From Micrasema longulum (Eukaryota > Arthropoda > Insecta > Trichoptera > Brachycentridae): a stretch of DNA of 64,000 nucleotides. Under the pieces are notes generated by a model that saw nothing but the letters and a program-made list of their open reading frames with translations, had not been told where the DNA came from and made no database searches. The translations under genes were made by a program, and so were the position numbers. Shown here one piece after another: positions 56,859 through 64,000 of this stretch. Position 1 is the stretch's first letter. The number at the start of each line of letters is the position of its first letter. Where the stretch lies: the NCBI GenBank assembly GCA_022494885.1, contig JAGVSM010003544.1, positions 276,638-340,637 on the forward strand, written 5' to 3'.

Positions 56859-57700
56859 TTAACCCTAGACACCTAACCTTTGTCAAATCGACGAATACGC
56901 TGTTTTTTTTTTATGCGCTTGCCGGTGATTTTTTTGTTTCTTGTCAACTCAGTGCTTGCCATGGTCTTCCGGGAGACAATTAAGCCCAACGGGTGAGTGC
57001 ACAATTTTTTTGAGATATTGCAATTCTATTCGTCATTTCGAAGAATGGTTATTCGTGTATATTTTTTGGTGACAAGTCGTAGTACGTTTTTTTACGCCTG
57101 ATGGTGATATCACGCGTTTATTATTAGAAAATAATGACATCAGTTAATAAGTGGATCATCTGACACCGAACAAGAAGAGGACGTGTAGGTTAATGACGTG
57201 GAAAGTGATATTCAAGACGACCGCGACCCGTCCGACAGTAAAATAACAGACTGAATACTCAAGGACGATTCTCACCAGGTTTAGTGGATTATATGTTGGA
57301 ACTAAAATCACCACCTTTTCTATCAGCAGACATCTTCGATAGTTCAAGCATGCTTAATTTATCACAAAGTAATATTCACAGCCGGAACTGTCGTGTTTGG
57401 GCCACGAGTAAAGCCACTACTTCAGGCAGAGCAGCTGCAATAAATATTTTACGATTTGCTAGAGGACCAGCTCGGGCTGAAAGAAGTATGATAGATTCAT
57501 TCCTATTATTTGACCAATCCATGACCAATAACATATGAGAAGAAATTGTGAAATGGAAAAATTCTGAGCAACAATTTTGAGCTTTATTCCTATAAAAAAA
57601 GCGCAGTCGAAAACTGACCCTTCAAAATGTAAAAACGCTGTTTGTGCCAAACATAAAGTTGATTTTTGCGTAAGTTGGGGTTCTAATTATTAGTTTTTAC
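56859..57700 (+). pseudogene. piggyBac element, internally deleted
   Basis: The TTAA target site at 56,859-56,862 is followed by CCCTAGACACCTAACC, a classic piggyBac terminal repeat start. The transposase N-terminus is at 57,138 on: SGSSDTEQEEDV, stop, VNDVESDIQDDRDPSDSKIT (acidic leader), then (new frame) SGRAAAINILRFARGPARAE and DSFLLFDQSMTNNI, stop, EEIVKWKN, the region just before the catalytic core. It then jumps to KCKNAVCAKHKVDFCVSW, the C-terminal Cys/His zinc domain, ending at about 57,690. The whole DDD core (some 350 residues) is missing. A right-hand terminal repeat with TTAA was not found. Confidence 0.82.
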
Positions 57701-58084
57701 ACTTTAAAAAAAAAAGAAATTCTTATAATTTAAGTATTAATCTGAGTTAATCTTTTTTACTAAGTTTTACCTTTTAACTTACTTAATTTTAACTTTATTT
57801 TTCAAATAACTATATTTGTTTACTTATACAAATACAAATATACTACACATAAATAATGATGACGTATCCCTTACTCTATGAGGCCAAGAACTCTGTTTTG
57901 AGCCCTGTTTATGTACTTTGAGTCGTGTTTTGCAAGTTCTAAAGATTAGTGACATAGTAAAAAACATTTTTACAAAAATACATTTTTGACAAAATTAAAA
58001 TTAATTCGTTTCTTATCAATATAAGTTTTGCTTCATATACATGTCTAATAAACAAAACATAAGTTTTTGATAAGAAATATCCAT
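57701..58084. other. AT-rich spacer
   Basis: Nothing recognised. Confidence 0.5.
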
Positions 58085-58250
58085 TTCTAAAATTGTTTAT
58101 TGTGTATGCAGACAATTGATAGAATTCCATATTTAATTTGGTAATGTAACAAGAGCTAACAAGGCGAAACGCGTCACAATATACCCTTTGTATAACCCAA
58201 TAAACTTGTTTTATTTTGGATACATTACCAAATCTAAAATTGTTCGTCAA
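58085..58250 (-). repeat. LINE 3' end and adjacent stem
   Basis: 58,085-58,140 on the reverse strand ends CTGCATACACAATAAACA, the same 3' end as the LINE at 30.7 kb. Next to it, ATTTGGTAATGTA (58,136-58,148) and TACATTACCAAAT form an inverted repeat. Between these lies GGCGAAACGCGTC, which looks like the last part of a hammerhead, but its CUGANGA half is not intact. Confidence 0.45.
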
Positions 58251-58369
58251 ATTGACGAATGGTAAGGTTTAATGGGGTTCGTACAAACGTGTCCAGGGCC
58301 GCGATTATGAACGGCTATCTTCATCGGCATATGCTGAGACGTTAAAACTAATATCGATATTTTTGTCGA

Positions 58370-58731
58370 GATCCGTGAAGTGTGTAAGGCTGAGACATGC
58401 ATTATTGACAGAATCAAGAAAGGGGTGCTGCGTTGGTTTGGACATGTAGAGCGAATGGACAGCGAAAGAACGACTAAAGGGATCTACGATGCAAATGTTG
58501 ATGGATGCAGAAAACGAGGAAGACCGAGAAAGACATGGCACGATCAAGTCCATCAAATACTTGAAGATGGGCATGTCAAAAGTAGGAATAATCGGCGTGC
58601 GTGCATGAGAAGATGTATGAATGTAGAGGAAGCGAGGTCTGTATGCCAAGATAGAGTGTTATGGCGTTCTATCCTCTCTGCCTACCCCTACGGGGAAACG
58701 GCGTGATGGTTTGTTGTTGTTGTTGTTGTTT
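58370..58731 (+). pseudogene. RTE-like LINE C-terminal end with (TTG)n tail
   Basis: IKKGVLRWFGHVERMDSERT, KGIYDANVDGCRKRGRPRK, TWHDQVHQILEDGHVKSRNN, RRACMRRCMNVEEARSVCQD and RVLWRSILSAYPYGE, then TGATGG and seven TTG repeats (to 58,731). This 108-codon stretch is uninterrupted, the cleanest LINE coding end here, so the insertion is comparatively young. It belongs to the same subfamily as 51,773 and a different subfamily from 1-258. Confidence 0.85.
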
Positions 58732-58734
58732 ATA

Positions 58735-59436
58735 TTTTTGTACGAAAGTGTGTATATTTGTTTGAAAATTCATAGTATCTTTGTCGGTAACCAGTAATTT
58801 AACATATTTAGAAAAAAAAATAGACATAGCATTAGCAAATACCAATTTCGTAAGAAAGCTTTGTGACATAAGATAATTTTTCTTTTTTTAGTAAACGATA
58901 ATTATCCAACTCTAAAACTCCAAATTATCATTATACTTTTGACGAAAGAGTCGCACACTTTTGTTATCGGTGGTCGACATTTTTTGAAGATTTTTCAACA
59001 CCGAATAACTTCCGAGCTAGACCTTTTCATCAGACGCAGACGATAAAGATGAAGCTTGGCCTATACGACGACTGTTCAAAGCTGTTTCTGAAGCCTTTTA
59101 TATGTCAACTCAATTTCAAATTTATTTTATTCAAGGCACAAAACTTATCACGCGAATATATTTTAAATACGCCTTGATATCGAAACAACGCCGCTCTGTC
59201 AACCAATTTTATAAATAGAAAAATATATTTTTTAATAAAATGTCATGCTCCAAATTACTCTAGCTTCTTGCGTTTCAAATTTTTTAAGGTTTAAAGTATG
59301 TAATATCCCACCGGACACTCAGTATAATGGAATATCTCAAGACGCAAGCGAGGGAGGAGTGGGGAGTTTAGAGTAACAATTAAGTACTACATCTAGAAGA
59401 CATGCGCAAAAAATTAGCTGGTTGTGAAACATTTGT
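58735..59436. other. Spacer
   Basis: No gene or element recognised. Confidence 0.5.
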
Positions 59437-60392
59437 CGGCCTTGTGGTGTAATGGTCAGCGCATTTTGCCTACTATGCAAGAGGTCTCGGGTTCGATTCC
59501 CGACATGGTTGATGTGAAATATTATTTAAAAGGGTGTTTTTACTGGAAGTCCTTAGACTGGTACCTAAAGCATAAGACTGATCACCAAACCAAAACCAAA
59601 ACTGTTATCCAGATGCTAACTCTGAATTGCTTGATAAGTTAGAACGATTGCAGAATATTTGTATTCGTTATATCTTTAATTTTCGCAAATTTGACCACAT
59701 AACCGAGTATCGCACGCAACTACACTGGCTCAGTATCAGGCATAGAAGAAACATTCACATTCTATTATTTCTTTACAATATTTTAAATAATCCCACTTCG
59801 CCTGTTTATCTGAGAGAGCTCATCCAATCTCTTTCACAACACGGACTATCTCTTCGTTCTAGTAACGAGAGAACCTTTTTAATACCCTGTCATCGCTCAA
59901 AATTTTTTGCCTCCTCTTTCACAGTAGTAGCCGCTCGATTGTGGAATAATCTACCCTCTAATGTTAGAGACGCCCCTTCTTTATTTACATTTAAGTCAAG
60001 ATTGAAATGTCACTATCTAAATATTTAAATTGTTCCTTTATCCTTCTTCTTCCCTTCTTATCCCCTCTCCTCTCTTCATAGTATAGTGTTATTTTTTTTA
60101 AATATTTATATTTATTTTTGTTAATCTTTGCTTTTAATTTTTGTATAAAATTGTAAGATTCAATATGTCCATGTATTTATAATTTTCTCAAACTGAAATG
60201 TTTGGGTAGGTAGGAAGAAATTGCCTTAAGGCAATATGCCCGCCCTTATATGTATATTTATTGTATATGTATATAAAGTGTCAAAAAAAAAAAAACCTTC
60301 ATGTAACAAAAAAAAATCAAGATACGCTGCGATTGGTGTACTAATGCAGTGCCCTATGCATCATTAGGTGTGAAAAGGGAATGATGATGATG
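59437..60392 (+). repeat. SINE-A copy split by a LINE
   Basis: 5' part 59,437-59,586 (GGCCTTGTGGTGTAATGGTC head; GGTTCGATTCCCGACATGG B-box, the most canonical in the window) and 3' part 60,295-60,392 (CTTCATGTAACAAAA to AAAAGGGAATGATGATGATG). The LINE sits between GACTGATCA and ACCTTCATG of the SINE body, within about 10 bp of the insertion at 30.7-31.3 kb and in the same relative orientation. No clear target duplication. Confidence 0.88.
59587..60294 (+). pseudogene. CR1/Jockey-like LINE end inside SINE-A
   Basis: LLDKLERLQNICIRYIFNFR, KFDHITEYRTQLHWLSIRHR, ILLFLYNILNNPTSPVYLRE, LIQSLSQHGLSLRSSNERTF, LIPCHRSKFFASSFTVVAAR and LWNNLPSNVRDAPSLFTFKS, ending RLKCHYLNI at a TAA (60,026-60,028). 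The 133-codon end is open. The 3' UTR ends GGCAATATGCCCGCCC, then A12. Starts mid-ORF (5' truncation). Clearly related to, but well diverged from, the LINE at 30.7 kb. Confidence 0.85.
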
Positions 60393-60394
60393 AA

Positions 60395-61045
60395 ACATTT
60401 GATGTTGATGTCTATTTTTGGTATAATATACCTGGGCGAATGGTTTTTGCACAAAAATATAAAAATCACCACTGTGGTGAATGTGTATAGTGAGGTTTAC
60501 AAGTTAGTTTAATTTTTGTCCTGAAGAAGAGACGTTTATGCTTCATGAAAATGCTAAGATGGAATTATTAAGTTACATTTAAATTTTTGTGTTTTATTTC
60601 TTTTACCCAGATAATATTTAAAGGACGCTTTTTGCAAGGGTAATGTGTTAGTGAGAAGTCAGCCCACACTATTTTTTGGCATTGAACACACCGAAGGTAA
60701 AAACTCCAAAAGGAGATCAAATTATCAACTTATGAAATACCTTGTTGAAAAAAAGTTATCCGAATCATCGTATTCGAACATTTGTCAAACACATACAAAA
60801 CCACTCGTTCTCCTTGGTTCATTTCACGGGCACCGCTAGTTTTTCTCTTTTAACGAATATTTGGACTATAAGCTGCACATCTATCGTACTTTTATTCTGT
60901 ATTTTGCAGGCTTACTTCGAACCTATTGTGTAAATCGAGTTCGCCCGCAATATGAATATTATTTCTTATTGACTGTTATTTGAGCATGTGGTGTAGATAT
61001 GATTATTTTTTTATTTTTAATGAAATATTTGCGTTTTTATGATTG
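60395..61045. other. Spacer
   Basis: Nothing recognised. Confidence 0.5.
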
Positions 61046-61207
61046 ACCCAAATAATTAATTTTGATGGCCATTTCCAACGAGTCGTAAATAATTCACTAT
61101 TAGAAAATGGGAATCAAGTTGAAGTAGAGTGGAATTCAAACTACTGATCTTTGATTCGTGAGTTTGAAACATTAGCTAGCCACAGGACCACAACTCGATT
61201 CATTCAA
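61046..61207 (-). repeat. SINE-B copy
   Basis: Reverse strand: TTGTGGTCCTGTGGCTAGC (A-box), AGTAGTTTGAATTCCACTC (decayed B-box), CCCATTTTCTAATAGTGAAT, ACGACTCGTTGGAAATGGCC. Confidence 0.75.
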
Positions 61208-62080
61208 ATTTGTTCTTTCCGAATTGGCCATGTCTGCTTATTTGCTACTTTGCACGAATCGTACCTACTAATTTGCTACTTTTAAGCCGTTAAGTACGAG
61301 TAATTATACTATCAAAACGGAAGTATGTAACGATGTGTTTAAATTTGTTTAACGACGTGGTTATTTTTTATATGGGATGCTTTTAATCGGCCCATAATTC
61401 ATTTATTAGCTGTGAATTTTGTGTACATTTCCATCTCAATAATCATTTTCCAGCCACGCTGTTTTTGGTTAAAATGGCCATGTTTCACAAAAAATATGGA
61501 CTCGGTGACTTTGCGGTCGGTTTTGCGAACAATAATGCGGACAATCTCCAGAGTAATTATTGAGATTTAGAATACCAAGATTTGATTTCGCACCGTTCCT
61601 GATCAAGGGCCAGCCCGTACTGCGATGGGCTGATTATAAGTTAGCAGTCTGCCCGCTGGTGAGGGTTGCGATTCCATCGTTGACCATTTTAGGACCGGTA
61701 CAATATAGGTTCGTCCTCAACGGGCGATTGCAACGGTACCCGCGCTTTCATCGTATATCGGTAGGAAATCCAGCAAAGCTATTCCATCTCCAATTAAACT
61801 TTTCTTTCGATATCTGATGCTTTATCCTCTTTTGGCACATAGTCCTCATCAGATTTTTTTTCGGCCCCGTCTGGCTCCCGTTTTTCATCACGTTCATAAT
61901 ATAATTGTGCTACTCGTCCATTATACAAGCTTTTATTTCCATCTGTCATCGTTCCGTACCGTGTCGACTGTTTAATAACGAACACCATAATTTATCATTA
62001 AACCGACTTATCTGGTGTCTGCGGCAATAACAAACGGTATTGTTTATTTATCTCGTCTTCGTCCGGGAAGGGAAATAAAA
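61208..62080. other. Spacer
   Basis: 61,490-61,800 is somewhat GC-richer and open for 85 codons, with no known domain. Confidence 0.45.
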
Positions 62081-62084
62081 CCAG

Positions 62085-62345
62085 AATCCTGGACGAGTGA
62101 TTTGTCTCGATAGCTACTCTTGGGTAAAAACTATAAAAAAAGAAATCAAGTGGGTACAAGTAGGACTAAAAATATTAACTTATAGGGTGTTTTTACACTG
62201 GAACATTTCATAGTCCCTGGACTGGTACCTAAAGCGTAAAACTGATCATCTTACCGTCGTATAACAAAAATGATCAAGCTACGCTGCGATTGATGTACCA
62301 ATGCAGTAACCTACGCGCCATAAGGTGCGGATAAGAAATAATGAT
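62085..62345 (+). repeat. SINE-A body and tail without its head
   Basis: 62,085-62,130 matches 52,040-52,085. From 62,185 the SINE-A body follows (GGGTGTTTTTACACTGGAAC, CATAGTCCCTGGACTGGTAC, CAATGCAGTAACC) to GGATAAGAAATAATGATAT. The SINE-A tRNA head is absent. Confidence 0.7.
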
Positions 62346-62400
62346 ATAACACAAAAGTCAACAGATGAAAAATTTGAGAAAACGTGAATGTTTAATTATA

Positions 62401-62465
62401 GGCAGAATGGTGAATGTTACACAATGTGTAAAGTGGTAACTCAAACGAAGTTGACTATTGAGAAC
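62401..62465 (+). repeat. Repeat D fragment
   Basis: GAATGGTGAATGTTACACAA, TGTGTAAAGTGGTAACTCAA. Confidence 0.5.
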
Positions 62466-62844
62466 GGTAGTGGTTACACACATAAATAGAGACATTTACC
62501 CAAGCGTCAACCACAACCATAATACAAAATACTCTAATAGGGATCTGATAATAAACGAAGGGGTCAACACTGTTCTGGCATCGAGACAACACTATTACGT
62601 AGGCAAAAAGGTTCAAAACCTTTTGCCAGAATAGTGGAAAGATGGGAGTGTTATCAAGTTGCGGAAGTTGTTGACCTCGTTTTTTCATGACATTGGTCGT
62701 GGGGAGTCAGAAAAGTTGATGCATGCCACGGATTGGAGATTCTTACTGGATGTCGAAAATAAAATATGAAAATAATCATTAATTTTAAAATATATAAATA
62801 CAGATGGCAACCATGAAGTTTTGCATTATTAATAAATTGTCTAT
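62466..62844. other. Spacer
   Basis: Holds an inverted repeat CAAAAAGGTTCAAAACCTTTTG near 62,605-62,626, i.e. arms of about ten bases. Otherwise nothing. Confidence 0.45.
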
Positions 62845-62990
62845 GTTTTATGAATGTATGTACGTGTATGCGCATGGGTGTATGTACGTGTGTGTGTACG
62901 TAAATGTGTTTATATGTGTGTATTTATATATATATATATGTGTATATATATGTATGTGTGAATGTATATGTATAAAAATGTGTATACGAG
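62845..62990. repeat. TG/TA-rich microsatellite
   Basis: GTATGTACGTGTATGCGC-like, then GTGTGTGT, then (TA)n near 62,926-62,955. Any reading frame through it is a by-product (Tyr/Val/Cys-rich). Confidence 0.9.
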
Positions 62991-62999
62991 TAAGTTTAT

Positions 63000-63165
63000 A
63001 TTTTATTAGTCTGTGCTCTCTATTAATTTGTTAACCATTATCATTTATTAGAATGTAATTGCCTAGTTTGGAACGGAGTATGTACCCTTGTTAGCTGGGC
63101 AAAGTAAACGTAAAAATGTATTTTTGATAAAAGGTGTAAATAAATAATTAAATAAAAAATAAATA
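63000..63165 (+). repeat. LINE-type 3' end
   Basis: TGCCTAGTTTGGAACGGAGT, GTTAGCTGGGCAAAG and a tail GTAAATAAATAATTAAATAA. No coding part attached. Confidence 0.45.
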
Positions 63166-63175
63166 TACAAACCAA

Positions 63176-63240
63176 CCAATAACAGGTCATGAGTCATGGA
63201 AATGACTAGACTTCCATACTGTCTTTTCAATAAGCCCCTT
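63176..63240 (+). repeat. Repeat D fragment
   Basis: ACCAACCAATAACAGGTCAT, then AAATGACTAGACTTCCATAC, corresponding to the second half of the 32.03-kb copy. Confidence 0.5.
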
Positions 63241-63957
63241 TCTGTTGTATAAATTTATAATATCACAACCCTTTTTAATTTATATAGCTATTCAATGTTA
63301 TGCGGGTATTTTAAAACTTTTGCACATCTTCCATCAAACGACAGAAAAAGGTCATGTGGGATTTTTAAAGGGAAATGTTAATTTGGAAAAAAGAATGATA
63401 TTATTTCATATTTCTTTTTTACATATTTGAAAAATTTATTTATATTGCATTAAGTTATTGAATATTTCAGTTAAAAAATATTTTTTGTGAAGTATAAAAT
63501 AAAAATAATTTGTTGACTACTTCATAAGAATAAATCAGATTATTGAATCAACAATATAATATTCCACACTGAGAAAACCCGTGCCGAGGAAGACATTTTA
63601 CAATTTTAGTTTGGTTCGATACATGTATAAGTATATATTTTTTACATAATGAATTGTTTAGGACTCATTTGTTTTATGTTATGTCTCTTAAAACAAGCTT
63701 CAAAGTTATATAAGAACCTTACGTTATCTCTAAACTTTGATTAATTCAGAAAAAAGCGGATTTTACATATATTTTTGTTAGTTTATTCAGAAAAAAAGTA
63801 CTGGTATGTAATATTACAACTAAATACAAACTTTATACTTGTAAAATGTAAAATATAACCAAAATTTACACTAACGTTTCCCATTACGTAAAAGAAAAAA
63901 AAATCTTGCGTACATAATAGGGAGTGACGTAACTCAAAACAACTATTTAAAATTTTT
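63241..63957. other. AT-rich spacer
   Basis: Nothing recognised. Confidence 0.5.
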
Positions 63958-64000
63958 GGAGAATGGGGAATGTCACGCAGTGTGTAAAGTGGCCACATAA
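63958..64000 (+). repeat. Repeat D copy, cut by window edge
   Basis: GAGAATGGGGAATGTCACGC, AGTGTGTAAAGTGGCCACA. Presumably continues beyond the window. Confidence 0.6.

Noticed and set aside
59437..59515. tRNA-like sequence with good A and B boxes
   Set aside because: No acceptor-stem pairing and it continues into the repeated SINE-A body. Not a tRNA gene.
61560..61817. 85-codon plus-strand frame
   Set aside because: No domain, no start or splice context and no homologue that I recognise.
62845..63034. 76-codon Tyr/Val/Cys-rich frame
   Set aside because: Translation of the TG/TA microsatellite.

Overview
The window looks like a gene-free stretch of an AT-rich arthropod (probably insect) nuclear genome. 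I find no host protein-coding gene, no rRNA or intact tRNA gene and no CRISPR array. Nearly everything recognisable is a dead mobile element, and most open frames are short AT-rich accidents. The mix is typical of insects and excludes a bacterial or viral contig: tRNA-derived SINEs, RTE-like LINEs with trinucleotide tails, Jockey/CR1-like LINEs, Penelope-like elements (PLEs) with a GIY-YIG endonuclease, mariner and maT (DD37D) transposases, piggyBac, a pogo/Tigger MITE and fold-back MITEs. Genus or order cannot be fixed from the sequence alone.

Layout. 0-7 kb: RTE-like LINE tails, a first SINE-A copy, a Jockey-like LINE split by another SINE, and a reverse-strand Jockey-like LINE. 7.3-10.6 kb: a very large palindrome (arms of roughly 1 kb, spacer 1.3 kb) with a gutted mariner in the spacer and an RTE-like LINE end in each arm. 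10.6-14.8 kb: an LTR/promoter-like patch, a perfect 92-bp palindrome, a PLE remnant enclosed by an inverted repeat, and a maT pseudogene. 16.5-19.8 kb: a transposase-like pseudogene with arrays of about 52 bp periodicity on both sides. 22-31 kb: SINE-A, a fold-back MITE, a YADD-type LINE, a second PLE, and a SINE-A split by a LINE. 32-47 kb: more LINEs, repeats carrying a hammerhead-like core, a pogo-type MITE, SINE-B copies, a long perfect hairpin and a fold-back MITE. 47-64 kb: LINE ends, SINE-A copies (two split by LINEs), a piggyBac deletion derivative and a dispersed repeat of unknown class.

How the elements relate. SINE-A ends in a purine-rich GATGATGAT tail resembling the 3' end of the RTE-like LINE, so that LINE probably mobilised it. 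SINE-A is itself a repeated landing site: three of its copies are split by LINE fragments, two of them by related LINEs, in the same orientation and within about 10 bp of the same position. The PLE copies preserve the RT tail, the GIY-YIG domain and a hammerhead-like 3' motif.

Between the repeats lie several GC-richer, apparently single-copy patches (near 15.5-16.2, 20.4-21.0, 30.1-30.5, 36.0-36.7, 46.2-46.6, 48.4-48.8, 52.7-53.6 and 56.4-56.8 kb). They could be regulatory DNA of a distant gene or of a large intron, but nothing in the sequence proves that.
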